DNA of 64,000 bases from Candidatus Liberimonas magnetica (GTDB lineage: Bacteria; Elusimicrobiota; Endomicrobiia; Endomicrobiales; JAFGIL01): positions 172,023-236,022 of the forward strand of contig JAJAPY010000002.1 in assembly GCA_020523885.1 (NCBI GenBank), read 5' to 3'. This document shows positions 9,219 to 18,206 of this stretch, piece by piece; position 1 is the stretch's first letter, and the number at the start of each line of letters is the position of its first letter. Under the pieces are notes generated by a model. The model saw only the letters and a program-made list of their open reading frames with translations, was not told the origin of the DNA and ran no database searches. Made by a program: the position numbers and the translations under genes.

Positions 9219-10627
9219 ATATACTGCTTATTAACCCTCCAGCAGAAAATACAAAAATTGGGAATAATCCACAGATAATAGATGAAGAAAGAGGATTTAA
9301 TCCTCCGATAGGTTTGCTATACATTGCGTCATGTATTGAAAAGTTTACTAAACATAATGTAAGTGTTATAGATGCACAAGCGGAAGAAATAAACTATAGC
9401 GGTATTGAGGAAGTTATAAGGCAACAAGAGCCTGATATAGTAGGCATAACTGCTATGACATTTACTCTGATAGATGTCATAAAAACCGCCAGCATAGTCA
9501 AAAAGACCTCAAAAGACATAATAGTCGTGTTGGGCGGGCCTCATGTATATATTTATCCAAATGAAACTATAAATATGCCGCAGGTCGATATGCTTGTACT
9601 TGGCGAAGGAGAAGGTTCATTCGTTGAATTAATTGAAAACATCGGGAATTTTGATAAACTAAAAAACATACCCGGACTGGTATTTAAAAATAATGGCAAA
9701 ATAATCAGTACAGGCCAGCCAAAGGTTCTAAATGACCTTGATAGCATACCTTTTCCTGCCAGGCATTTGACCCCATACAAGAAGTATTCTTCTCTTATGG
9801 CAAAACGCTCTCCTGTAACCACCATGATAACAAGCCGCGGGTGCCCGTACCAGTGCCTTTTTTGTAACAGGCCGCACTTGGGGAAAAAATTCAGGGCTCG
9901 TTCTGCAAAAAACGTTGTTGACGAAATGGAGTCCTGTATTAAAATGGGTATCAATGAATTCCTTTTGTATGATGATACTTTTAATATTGATAGACAGCGG
10001 GTCTTGGACGTTTGCGATGAAATAATCGACCGGAAGCTTGAAATTGGCTGGGATATAAGGGCAAGGATAGATATGATAGATGAAGAAACTCTTAAAAAAC
10101 TAAAAAAAGCTAATTGCGAGAGGATACATTACGGTGTTGAAGCGGGTACTGACAGGGTTTTGAAGATACTAAATAAAGGCATAACCATAAGCCAGGTAAA
10201 AGAAGCCTTTAATATGACTAAGGATGCAGGTATTTCTACGTTGGCATATTTTATGATAGGCTCTCCTACTGAAACAAGGGAGGATATTCTTGAAACAATT
10301 AAAGTTTCAAAAGAACTTGACCCTGACTTTGTCCATATAACGATTACAACCCCGTTTCCTGACACCCCGCTGTATAAACAGGGTTTAGAAAAGGGGGTAT
10401 TTAAAAAAGATTTTTGGCAAGAATTTGCTTCAAAACCTACTAAAGAATTTCAGCCTGAATACTGGCAGGAAACTTTAACTACTTCAGAACTTACGGAATT
10501 GCTTAAAGAGGCGTATAAAAGTTTTTATATAAGGCCATATTACATCTTAAAAGAACTTCTTAAAGTAAGGTCATTTAGCGAATTTAAAAGAAAAGTTGGG
10601 GCAGGTTTAAAAGTGCTGGGTTTGTAA
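9215..10627 (+). CDS. B12-binding radical SAM protein, copy 2
   Basis: Paralogue of the protein at 6872. The N-terminal cobalamin-binding domain includes MNILLINPPAEN, PDIVGITAMTFT, VVLGGPHVYIYPNE and LVLGEGEGS. The radical SAM cluster motif CPYQCLFC lies at residues 210-217. It is followed by RARSAKNVVDEME, and by YGVEAGTDRVLKILNKG, the typical YGxExG element. The C-terminal tail (YKSFYIRPYYILKEL) matches that of copy 1 (YKDFYLRPRYLLKIL). The four-base overlap with the GT2 upstream implies coupled translation, and a functional link is inferred. The substrate is not known. Confidence 0.88.
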   Translation: MNILLINPPAENTKIGNNPQIIDEERGFNPPIGLLYIASCIEKFTKHNVSVIDAQAEEINYSGIEEVIRQQEPDIVGITAMTFTLIDVIKTASIVKKTSKDIIVVLGGPHVYIYPNETINMPQVDMLVLGEGEGSFVELIENIGNFDKLKNIPGLVFKNNGKIISTGQPKVLNDLDSIPFPARHLTPYKKYSSLMAKRSPVTTMITSRGCPYQCLFCNRPHLGKKFRARSAKNVVDEMESCIKMGINEFLLYDDTFNIDRQRVLDVCDEIIDRKLEIGWDIRARIDMIDEETLKKLKKANCERIHYGVEAGTDRVLKILNKGITISQVKEAFNMTKDAGISTLAYFMIGSPTETREDILETIKVSKELDPDFVHITITTPFPDTPLYKQGLEKGVFKKDFWQEFASKPTKEFQPEYWQETLTTSELTELLKEAYKSFYIRPYYILKELLKVRSFSEFKRKVGAGLKVLGL

Positions 10628-10662
10628 GGTTAAAGGACACATCCAGAGCATATCAATAAAAT

Positions 10663-11475
10663 ATGAATTATCAAACGTTAAAAGTATCAGTTATAACCGT
10701 AACTTATAACAATGCAGGTGGTTTGGAAAAAACTATACATTCTTTAATTGAGCAGAAGTATCCTAATATTGAATATATAATCGTAGACGGCGGCTCTCAG
10801 GATAATACTGTTGAGATAATAAAAAAATATGAAAAACATATCTCTAAATGGGTAAGCGAGAAAGATAAAGGTATTTATGATGCTATGAATAAAGGCATTT
10901 TGATGTCAACCGGCGATATTTTCAATTTTATGAACTCTGGAGACCTGTTTTATTCTGATAATGTTCTCAATGATGTTGCAAGGCTTTTCAACGAAAATAC
11001 TGGAATCGTTTACGGTAGGTCCGAGCAATTCAGCGAAGTTGAAAGCATAAAATACCTGGCAGGCAAGGAAATTGATAGTTCAAGAATATGGAAGGGAATG
11101 TTTGTTTGCCACCAGTCCGTATTTTATAACAGGAAATTGTTTGAACTCTTTGGGCTCCACGATCTGAGATTTAGGATAGCAGCCGATTATGAGTTCTTGT
11201 TGCGTATTATAAACGGCAAGGGGCACAATTTTAAGCTTATTTATACGGACTTGATCCTGTCAAAGGCTGAGTTATATGGCACAAGCTCTAATAGTTATGC
11301 ATATACTTGGTCGGAATTCAAAAAAGCTGCCGGGATGTATTATAAACTAAGTTTCAAGAACAATTTTTATTTTACTTTAATGTACGTAAAATCTTACCTG
11401 TTAATTCTTTTGAACAAAATAGGGTTATTAAAACATTACAGAAAAATAAAGTACTATAATTTAAATACTAAATGA
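10663..11475 (+). CDS. Family 2 glycosyltransferase (WcaE-like)
   Basis: A soluble GT2 of 270 residues. The start VSVITVTYNNAGGLEKTIHS, the IIVDGGSQDNT loop and SEKDKGIYDAMNKGI are typical of the colanic-acid WcaE-like group. FMNSGDLFYSDN stands at the metal-binding position, with NSGD instead of a classical DxD. HQSVFYNRKLFELFGLHD...AADYEFLLRI is the conserved acceptor-side region. It should add one sugar to the lipid-linked repeat unit in the cytoplasm. Its stop overlaps the next start by four bases. No clear ribosome site is visible. Confidence 0.8.
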   Translation: MNYQTLKVSVITVTYNNAGGLEKTIHSLIEQKYPNIEYIIVDGGSQDNTVEIIKKYEKHISKWVSEKDKGIYDAMNKGILMSTGDIFNFMNSGDLFYSDNVLNDVARLFNENTGIVYGRSEQFSEVESIKYLAGKEIDSSRIWKGMFVCHQSVFYNRKLFELFGLHDLRFRIAADYEFLLRIINGKGHNFKLIYTDLILSKAELYGTSSNSYAYTWSEFKKAAGMYYKLSFKNNFYFTLMYVKSYLLILLNKIGLLKHYRKIKYYNLNTK

Positions 11476-12818
11476 ATATGTTACTGTATATAACGATATT
11501 AATATCTTTCACACCATTCCAGGCTTTTTGTTATCTGTGGCCGTATTTACTTTTATCTATCATTATTTTAAAGTCAAAATTTATTTTAAAAGTAGATAAA
11601 TACTCGCTGTGGTTTGTTAAATGGGTATTGATATTTTATGCTTATTTTATTTTCAGTTTTACTATTAATTATTCCTATATAAACAACCTTGTGGCTGCAA
11701 TCTCTACTTATGGATCTTTTTTTATGACACTGTTGGCAGTTTTTTTAATAGATATAGAGAAAGTCAATTATAAGGGAATATTTAAGTTCTTTGTTTTTCT
11801 GACACTCATTCAAGTACCTGTAGGGTATTACCAGATGGTTGCCTGGTCGGGATTTAAGACTCTGAACCCGTTTGTTATGTCTTTAGGCGCAGGTGATAAT
11901 TTTGCAGGTACATTGTTTACTAAATGGAATTCTCATATATTAGGCGTAAAGCTGTCGATGCTGTTTTTTATGATGCTTCCGGTTTGTCTCTTTAGAAAAA
12001 CACTGAAAAATATAAGTATAGCTGTATTAGGATTATCAGGCTGGTTCTTGCCGTCAGGGATGCATTCCATAGCAAGCGGTTTTATAGTCATCTTTTTATA
12101 TACGGCATTTGAAATATTAAAAAATGCTTTGGTTTTTACTAAAATAAAAAAGATATATTTATTCTTTGTTTTGGCAGGAATCTGTATTTTCGCGGTTTTG
12201 TATGTGATGCAGAAAGAAAACATTGACTACTCTATTAATCTTATTGCTTATGCCTCTAATTCTGTTATATCTGAAAGCGCGTATGTTCCAAGAAAAGTGA
12301 TAGCATATAAAAGTACTTTGTTGAATTTACCGGAAGAATTGCCATCGGCGATGTTATTCGGCGTTGGCCCGGGCAATTATTCAAGCAGAGCATCGGCAAT
12401 TGTCAGTGGGAATTATCTTGTCCATCAGCCAAAGGTCATTCCAGTTACCCCTTCTTATTATGCAAAAAAATACATAATGCCTCTTTGGCCAAAATATTCT
12501 GCTGATGGAGTTGCTAACCAGCCGTATTCAACCTGGTTGTCAATTTATGGCGAACTGGGTTTTATAGGCATGTTCATGGTCATAATACTATTTATAAAAC
12601 TGATTAAAACATTAAATTCATATTCAAAAATAGAGAGCGCTTATGATAATAAGGCGGCGGATGGGTTAGTTATCTTCACTTTATATCTTGTAATATTATT
12701 TTTATTCGATAATTGGCTGGAATATCCTCAGTTTATTATGCCTTATGCTGTTTTTGCGGCACTTATTATAAAAAAATATAATTTATACAGAATAATGGAA
12801 TCTAATGGCACAAGATAA
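11472..12818 (+). CDS. O-antigen polymerase/ligase-like membrane protein, first of two
   Basis: A 448-residue polytopic protein with about ten to twelve membrane segments and one long periplasmic loop near residues 255-360. The loop contains LFGVGPGNYSSRASAIVSG and ANQPYSTWLSIYGELGFIG. The GVGPGNY...GELGFIG arrangement is typical of the Wzy_C/WaaL superfamily, which polymerises lipid-linked repeats or ligates them to an acceptor on the periplasmic side. It is coupled to the preceding GT2 by a four-base overlap and overlaps the next gene by 14 bases. A second protein of the class lies at 18207. Which of them polymerises and which ligates cannot be told. Confidence 0.7.
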   Translation: MNMLLYITILISFTPFQAFCYLWPYLLLSIIILKSKFILKVDKYSLWFVKWVLIFYAYFIFSFTINYSYINNLVAAISTYGSFFMTLLAVFLIDIEKVNYKGIFKFFVFLTLIQVPVGYYQMVAWSGFKTLNPFVMSLGAGDNFAGTLFTKWNSHILGVKLSMLFFMMLPVCLFRKTLKNISIAVLGLSGWFLPSGMHSIASGFIVIFLYTAFEILKNALVFTKIKKIYLFFVLAGICIFAVLYVMQKENIDYSINLIAYASNSVISESAYVPRKVIAYKSTLLNLPEELPSAMLFGVGPGNYSSRASAIVSGNYLVHQPKVIPVTPSYYAKKYIMPLWPKYSADGVANQPYSTWLSIYGELGFIGMFMVIILFIKLIKTLNSYSKIESAYDNKAADGLVIFTLYLVILFLFDNWLEYPQFIMPYAVFAALIIKKYNLYRIMESNGTR

Positions 12819-14103
12819 ACATAAAACTAATGTTCTTATTGTCGGCTATTTGCCTCCACCCCAGGAAGGGACCGCTAAAATGACAGAGGTAATAATAAAC
12901 TCAAGGAACTTAAACGAAGAGTTTAACCTGATTTTTATCTCCTTGCTAAAGAAAAAGAGGACTGACCTTAAAGGCAAGGTTGACCTGTCCAATATTTACA
13001 ATAACATCATAAACATAGCCAGATTCTTGTTGCTCAATTTGATAAAGTTGCCTGGCCTCGTGTACATCCCGCTTGCCCAGAACAGAATAGGGTTTTTAAG
13101 AGACTCAGCGTTTATTTTAATAGCAAGAGTCCTGGGCAGAAAATTATGCGTACATTTTCACGGCGGAAATTTTGACAGATTCTATGAGTTTCAGGGCATG
13201 TTTTTCAGGAAATATATCGACTTTGTAATGAAGAAGGTGGACTTTTTAATAGTTTTAGCTGATAAATTTAAAAGCCAGTTCGCCAAGTATGTAACCAGAG
13301 ATAAGATCTTTACTTTATATAACTGTGTCCCCGACATTGAAAAAGAAAAAGCAGAACAGAGTGGAGCTCCTCCGGCAGGAGCCGGAGGCTCCTTCGATGA
13401 CGCGACCTCCCGACTACCGCCTACTCCAACCCCTGGCAGCAGCCAGTGGTTTTCATGCGGAGGGAATAACAGCAATAGCGTTAGAACAGGGTTGACCGTG
13501 TTCTATTTAAGCTATATCTCAAAAGCTAAAGGAGCGTTGGACCTTGTTGAAGCTATACCTAAAGTGCTAAGCAAGTATAAGAAGCCTGTTAACTTCATCC
13601 TTTGCGGCCAGCCAATCGATATTGAGAGGAATTTAGTGTTCGTGCCTGAACCGGACCATGCGTATTCGAAGATATTGAAATTAGTCGAAGAGAACGGGCT
13701 TACTAAATATGTTAAAATAATAACAGATTATTCGCAAATAGATAAGAGCATATTTTTTACTGAAGCGGATATTTTTGTCTTTACCCCGTATTCAGAAGGA
13801 TGCGGCCTTGTGGCACTTGAAGCAGCATCCTACGGATTACCTATAATAACAAATAAGGTAGGAGCACTGGAAGAGATGTTTAAGGAAGGCGAGAACTGCC
13901 TGTTTGTAGAAAGGCCTGGGGACGTAGATTCTTTGGCTGAAAAAATAGTGTACCTTTTAAATGATGCAGAGCTGCGGGGAAGGATAACGGCAAATAATAA
14001 GAAAGCCTCGGTTGAACGCTTTTCAAAAAGCAAATATTGCAGAGACCTCGGCAATATATTTAATGAAATATTAAACTATAAAAATCTAAATATAAATCTT
14101 TAG
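12805..14103 (+). CDS. Family 4 glycosyltransferase with a repeat-derived linker insertion
   Basis: A GT-B glycosyltransferase that retains anomeric configuration. The N-terminal domain starts VLIVGYLPPPQEGTAKMTE. The C-terminal domain carries YISKAKGALDLVEAIP and the E-x7-E motif EGCGLVALE near residue 331, followed by AASYGLPIITNKVGALEE. Between the two Rossmann domains, at about residues 186-228, lies a Pro/Gly/Ser-rich stretch beginning SGAPPAGAGGSFDD that relatives would not be expected to have. Its DNA is GC-rich and palindromic, unlike the flanks. The frame is kept, so the enzyme may still work with an enlarged interdomain linker. It overlaps the preceding gene by 14 bases. Confidence 0.8.
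   Translation: MAQDKHKTNVLIVGYLPPPQEGTAKMTEVIINSRNLNEEFNLIFISLLKKKRTDLKGKVDLSNIYNNIINIARFLLLNLIKLPGLVYIPLAQNRIGFLRDSAFILIARVLGRKLCVHFHGGNFDRFYEFQGMFFRKYIDFVMKKVDFLIVLADKFKSQFAKYVTRDKIFTLYNCVPDIEKEKAEQSGAPPAGAGGSFDDATSRLPPTPTPGSSQWFSCGGNNSNSVRTGLTVFYLSYISKAKGALDLVEAIPKVLSKYKKPVNFILCGQPIDIERNLVFVPEPDHAYSKILKLVEENGLTKYVKIITDYSQIDKSIFFTEADIFVFTPYSEGCGLVALEAASYGLPIITNKVGALEEMFKEGENCLFVERPGDVDSLAEKIVYLLNDAELRGRITANNKKASVERFSKSKYCRDLGNIFNEILNYKNLNINL
13361..13490 (+). repeat. GC-rich palindromic insertion inside a coding region
   Basis: The sharpest part is 13363-13392: CCTCCGGC (13369-13376), loop AGGA, GCCGGAGG (13381-13388), flanked by GGAG and CTCC. About 100 further bases of atypical composition follow before the normal protein resumes near TGLTVFYLSYI. 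The first 38 bases resemble the 3' end of mcsA at 52349-52386, in the same reading frame (SGAPP.G...SF). The right boundary is approximate. Confidence 0.6.
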
Positions 14104-14117
14104 CGCTTTAAATCATT

Positions 14118-14861
14118 ATGGATATTAAAGACAATAAATTCATGTTGTTTGGGCTGACTTTTCGTAATTATACATTAAGCCAGGCTATTGTTCTTATAGA
14201 AGAATTAATTAAAGAAAGGATACCGCGTATGTTTTTCAGCCTCTCATCAGAGCTTGTTACCATAGCCAATAAAGACGCCAATCTGAAAGCAGTATATGAA
14301 AATACATTTTTATTGACTATAGACAGTTACGTTGTATACTATGCTGCAAAACTATTAGGAAAACCGGTTAAAGAGCCTGTAAGCGCTTCAAGGGTAATGC
14401 TTGATATTATGCCTGTTGCAGAATATAAAAAATACAAAATTTACTTACTGGGAGCTTCAGAAGAAGTAGTTCTTAAAACAGAAGAGAACTTGAAGGCAAA
14501 ATACCCAAATATAAATATTGTAGGAAAGCACAACGGCTACTTTGATTTAAACAATACCGGTGCTATCATAAAAGATATTAAAGATAAAAAACCGGATATA
14601 TTATTCGTAGCAATGAGCAGCCCATTGAAGGAGATATTTATCTCTAAAAATCTGGCTGAAATGAATGTGCCTATATCAATAGGCGTTGGCGGGTGTTTTG
14701 ATATTATAGCTGGTAAATGCAAGCTTGCCCCTAAATGGGTAAGCAAACTGGCCTTGGAATGGCTGTACAGATTTATACAGGAACCCAGAAGATTATGGGC
14801 AAGATACCTGTTTACAAATATAAGATTTATGGCCCTAGTATTGAAAGAGTTTCTGAAATAG
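14118..14861 (+). CDS. WecG/TagA/CpsF family glycosyltransferase
   Basis: A GT26 enzyme of 247 residues. The family moves N-acetylmannosamine-type sugars to a GlcNAc-pyrophosphoryl-polyprenol acceptor at the cytoplasmic face. Supporting stretches are ELVTIANKDANLKAVYENT, LLTIDSYVVYYAAKLLGKPV, IYLLGASEEVVLKTEENLKAKYPNINIVGKHNGYFD, DILFVAMSSPLKE, ISIGVGGCFDIIAGKCKLAPKWVSKLALEWLYRFIQEPRRLWARY. The family motif GxFD appears as GCFDIIAG, and the C-terminal EW.R...EP.R..RY is canonical. It precedes the UDP-FucNAc genes, so it may act early in repeat-unit assembly. Confidence 0.85.
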   Translation: MDIKDNKFMLFGLTFRNYTLSQAIVLIEELIKERIPRMFFSLSSELVTIANKDANLKAVYENTFLLTIDSYVVYYAAKLLGKPVKEPVSASRVMLDIMPVAEYKKYKIYLLGASEEVVLKTEENLKAKYPNINIVGKHNGYFDLNNTGAIIKDIKDKKPDILFVAMSSPLKEIFISKNLAEMNVPISIGVGGCFDIIAGKCKLAPKWVSKLALEWLYRFIQEPRRLWARYLFTNIRFMALVLKEFLK

Positions 14862-14903
14862 TTGTATAATAAATGTTCAATCGTGACATTAGGAGGAAGG
14901 TTT

Positions 14904-15914
14904 ATGTTCAAAGATAAAATACTATTGATTTCGGGCGGCACTGGTTCATTCGGCAATGCAGTAGTAAAAAAGTTCTTGAGCAGCGAAATAAAAGAAATAA
15001 GGATATTTTCAAGAGACGAAAAAAAACAGGATGACATGCGGACGTATTATCATAATGATAAATTGAAATTCTATTTAGGAGACGTAAGGGAGTATAACAG
15101 TATTCACTATGCCATGCAGGGAGTTGATTATGTTTTTCATGCAGCAGCATTAAAACAGGTGCCATCTTGCGAATTCTTCCCGATAGAGGCAGTGAGGACG
15201 AATATTCTTGGTGCAGAGAACGTGCTTAATGCTGCCATAGCTCATGAAGTTAAAAAGGTTATAGTTTTAAGTACTGATAAGGCAGTATATCCTATTAATG
15301 CTATGGGGATGTCAAAAGCCATGATGGAAAAGGTAATGGTTGCAAAATCACGCACTGTTGATGCAAAGAAAATAACTTTATGCGGTACAAGATATGGCAA
15401 TGTAATCGCTTCAAGAGGCTCGGTTATTCCGCTTTTTATCGAGCAAATTAAGGCGGGGAAAACATTGACTATAACTGACCCTAACATGACAAGGTTTATG
15501 ATGTCACTAGATAGTGCAGTGACCCTTGTCCTGTATGCTTTTAAAAATGGGCATCAGGGTGATATTTTTGTTCAAAAAGCTCCGGCGTGTACGATACACA
15601 ATTTGGCGGTTGCTTTGTTAGAGTTGTTTAATGCAAAGAATGAAATTAAGATAATCGGGACAAGGCATGGGGAAAAGGTTTATGAAACGCTTCTTAATAA
15701 GGAAGAAATGGCTAAGTCAGAAGATTTAGGGGATTACTACAGGATTTACGTAGATACAAGAGACCTTAATTACAACAAATATTTTGTTGAAGGTGAAAAG
15801 CAAATTACCAAGGAGCACGACTATAATTCCAACAACACTACAATACTTAATGTTAAAGAAATAAAGGAATTATTATTAAAAATTGATTATGTAAAAGAAG
15901 CTCTGGCAAAATAA
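14904..15914 (+). CDS. capE: UDP-GlcNAc 4,6-dehydratase / 5-epimerase (CapE/FnlA/WbjB type)
   Basis: First enzyme of UDP-N-acetyl-L-fucosamine synthesis, making the 4-keto-6-deoxy talose-type intermediate from UDP-GlcNAc with bound NADP. The cofactor loop is GGTGSFG (residues 11-17). The active site shows D125-K126 in STDKAVYP and MGMSK with M134 and K138: methionine replaces the tyrosine of the short-chain dehydrogenase YxxxK motif, as known for CapE. Length is 336 residues. The ATG at 14904 has a perfect AGGAGG at 14891-14896; an in-frame TTG at 14862 lacks such a site. CapF and CapG follow in pathway order. Confidence 0.9.
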   Translation: MFKDKILLISGGTGSFGNAVVKKFLSSEIKEIRIFSRDEKKQDDMRTYYHNDKLKFYLGDVREYNSIHYAMQGVDYVFHAAALKQVPSCEFFPIEAVRTNILGAENVLNAAIAHEVKKVIVLSTDKAVYPINAMGMSKAMMEKVMVAKSRTVDAKKITLCGTRYGNVIASRGSVIPLFIEQIKAGKTLTITDPNMTRFMMSLDSAVTLVLYAFKNGHQGDIFVQKAPACTIHNLAVALLELFNAKNEIKIIGTRHGEKVYETLLNKEEMAKSEDLGDYYRIYVDTRDLNYNKYFVEGEKQITKEHDYNSNNTTILNVKEIKELLLKIDYVKEALAK

Positions 15915-15923
15915 GGAAATTTT

Positions 15924-17039
15924 ATGAAAACTGTTTTAGTTACGGGTGCAGGCGGATTTATAGGTAAAAACCTGGTTGAGGCTTTGTCGAGAATAGCGGA
16001 TTTAAAGGTATATAAGTTCGATGTTGAAGACAACGAGGATAAATTAAAGCAATATCTTAAAGATGCTGATTTTGTGTACCATCTGGCAGGGATTAACAGG
16101 CCAAAAAGCGAAGAAGAATTCAAAACAGGTAATACTGACCTGACAAAAAGCGTAATTCAAATTCTTCAGGATAATAAAAAAAGCATTCCAATATTTCTGT
16201 CTTCTTCATATCAAGCCACATTACAGAATCCGTACGGGATAAGCAAGAAGTTAGCTGAAGATGTTTTAATAGAATATGCTAAAAAAAATAATACGAAAAC
16301 CTATATCTACAGGTTAACCAATGTATTTGGAAAATGGTGCAGGCCGAACTATAACTCCGTTGTAGCAACATTCTGTTATAATATTTCTCATAATATTGAT
16401 ATCACAATTTCGGATGTCAACAAGGTTGTAGAGCTGGTTTATATTGATGATGTTGTCAGCGAACTAATAAGTTTAATGACCAGGAAAGATAATGATTATG
16501 ATAACTGTTTTTACAGCATGAAAAAGACATTTAAAATAACCTTGGGTGAACTTGCCGAAAGGTTAAATAAAATAAGAGACATAAGAAGCAATCTGGTAAT
16601 ACCTGACCTTTCTGACGAGCTTACAAAATACCTTTATGCAACATATTTGTCTTACCTGGAAAAAAACAATTTTTCATATCCGTTATTAAAAAAGAGCGAC
16701 AACAGGGGTGATTTGGCTGAGTTATTAAAGTCAGGTAATTTTGGCCAGGTATTCATATCAACCTCAAGAAAAGGCATAAAAAGAGGGAACCATTATCACA
16801 ATACCAAAATTGAGAAATTCTGCGTTATAAAAGGAAAAGCACAAATCAAGTTAAGGCATATTAATAAAAAGGAAGTAATAAAATATGATGTAGATGGGGA
16901 AAATCTAGTAGTATTAGATATTCCGCCAGGTTATACTCATTCAATTGAAAATACCGGAGATGATGAAATGATAGCTCTTTTCTGGGCAAATGAGATATTT
17001 GACCCGAACAAACCGGATACAAATTATTTGGAGGTTTAA
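15924..17039 (+). CDS. capF: UDP-2-acetamido-2,6-dideoxy-hexose reductase, bifunctional CapF type
   Basis: Second enzyme of the UDP-FucNAc pathway. The N-terminal short-chain dehydrogenase domain (residues 1-250) has the cofactor loop GAGGFIGKN and a catalytic tyrosine and lysine in NPYGISKKLAED. The C-terminal cupin domain (about 260-371) shows RGNHYHNTKIEKFCVIKG with metal-binding histidines and IPPGYTHSIENTG. In S. aureus CapF the cupin performs C3 epimerisation and the N-terminal domain the 4-keto reduction. At 371 residues both domains are complete. The stop abuts the GTG start of capG, and GGAGG near its 3' end serves that start. Confidence 0.9.
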   Translation: MKTVLVTGAGGFIGKNLVEALSRIADLKVYKFDVEDNEDKLKQYLKDADFVYHLAGINRPKSEEEFKTGNTDLTKSVIQILQDNKKSIPIFLSSSYQATLQNPYGISKKLAEDVLIEYAKKNNTKTYIYRLTNVFGKWCRPNYNSVVATFCYNISHNIDITISDVNKVVELVYIDDVVSELISLMTRKDNDYDNCFYSMKKTFKITLGELAERLNKIRDIRSNLVIPDLSDELTKYLYATYLSYLEKNNFSYPLLKKSDNRGDLAELLKSGNFGQVFISTSRKGIKRGNHYHNTKIEKFCVIKGKAQIKLRHINKKEVIKYDVDGENLVVLDIPPGYTHSIENTGDDEMIALFWANEIFDPNKPDTNYLEV

Positions 17040-18179
17040 GTGAAAAAAACAAAAGTAATGACAATACTTGGCACCAGGCCGGAAATTATAAGGCTTGCCA
17101 GAGTAATGGCAAAACTTGACGAATTTACCGACCATGTTATAGTACATACAGGCCAAAATTACGATTACGAACTTAACGAGATTTTTTTTAAGGACCTTGG
17201 CATAAGAAAGCCGGATCATTTCCTTGGGGTTCGGAGCGGTTCCTTAGGTGATATGATAGGCAAAATAATATCAGGATCGGAAAAAATACTTTTAAAGGAA
17301 AAACCCGATGCCGTAGTAATACTCGGCGATACTAATAGTGCTTTGGCAGGGATAATGGCAAAAAGGCTGAAGATACCTATTTATCATATGGAGGCAGGAA
17401 ACCGTTGTTTCGACCAAAATGTTCCGGAGGAAATAAACAGAAAAATAATTGACCATATCAGCGATTTTAATCTGGTTTATACGGAAAATGCCCGCAGGAA
17501 TCTCTTAAGTGAAGGACTTCATCCCAGGAGGATTTACTTAACGGGTTCTCCTATGAAAGAAGTGCTTTATCATTATTTAGCTAAAATTGAAAAATCACTG
17601 ATACTCAGCCAGTTAAAGCTCAAGAAAGAGAAATATTTTGTTGTTAGCATGCATAGAGAAGAGAACGTTGATAATGAGGAAAATTTGAAGAAGTTAGTTT
17701 TAGCGTTAAATTTAGTTGCAAAGGAATTTGGGTATCCGGTAATCGTATCAACCCACCCGAGGACAAAAAAACACCTTGAAAAAATAAGAAATATTAAGCT
17801 TGAAAATAAGATATCTTTCCTGAAACCTTTTGGATTCTTTGACTATGTTAATCTTCAGATGAATTCTTTTTGTGTGCTTTCTGACAGCGGAACAATAAGC
17901 GAGGAATCCTCAATTCTTTCATTTCCTGCAATAACCATGAGAAATGCCATGGAAAGGCCTGAAGCAATGGACTCAGGAAACATTGTTTTGACCGGTATAG
18001 ACAGCGAGGTAATCTTACAAGCGATCAAGGCCGTTGTGAGCGAGAGAAAAAAGATATCAAGCAATCCTATCCCTTATGAATATACAATTACAAATACTTC
18101 CCAAAGAGTATTACGTTTGATTATCGGCATGTCAAAACTTTCTAACAGATGGGATGGAATAATAAAAAACACAAAATAA
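17040..18179 (+). CDS. capG: UDP-N-acetyl-L-fucosamine-forming 2-epimerase (CapG/FnlC/WbjD type)
   Basis: Third enzyme of the UDP-FucNAc pathway, a WecB-like non-hydrolysing 2-epimerase of 379 residues. Key stretches are ILGTRPEIIRLARV at the N-terminus, VVILGDTNSALAGIMAKR, MEAGNRCFDQNVPEEINRK, VSMHREENVDNEENL, STHPRTKKHLEKI and LSDSGTISEESSILSFPA with the conserved SGT-EE core. It starts with GTG at 17040 directly after the capF stop, behind a GGAGG. Plain WecB (making ManNAc) is the alternative, but placement after capE and capF favours FucNAc. Confidence 0.88.
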   Translation: MKKTKVMTILGTRPEIIRLARVMAKLDEFTDHVIVHTGQNYDYELNEIFFKDLGIRKPDHFLGVRSGSLGDMIGKIISGSEKILLKEKPDAVVILGDTNSALAGIMAKRLKIPIYHMEAGNRCFDQNVPEEINRKIIDHISDFNLVYTENARRNLLSEGLHPRRIYLTGSPMKEVLYHYLAKIEKSLILSQLKLKKEKYFVVSMHREENVDNEENLKKLVLALNLVAKEFGYPVIVSTHPRTKKHLEKIRNIKLENKISFLKPFGFFDYVNLQMNSFCVLSDSGTISEESSILSFPAITMRNAMERPEAMDSGNIVLTGIDSEVILQAIKAVVSERKKISSNPIPYEYTITNTSQRVLRLIIGMSKLSNRWDGIIKNTK

Positions 18180-18206
18180 ACCCAGCACGGTCAAACCCAA
18201 CTTGAA

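Noticed and set aside
13191..13475. Minus-strand open frame over the GT4 insertion
   Set aside because: It lies opposite a well-supported GT4 gene and shows no ribosome site or recognisable domain.
14862..14903. TTG start for capE
   Set aside because: A perfect AGGAGG precedes the ATG at 14904, and the family begins with MFKDKxxLxxGGTG.
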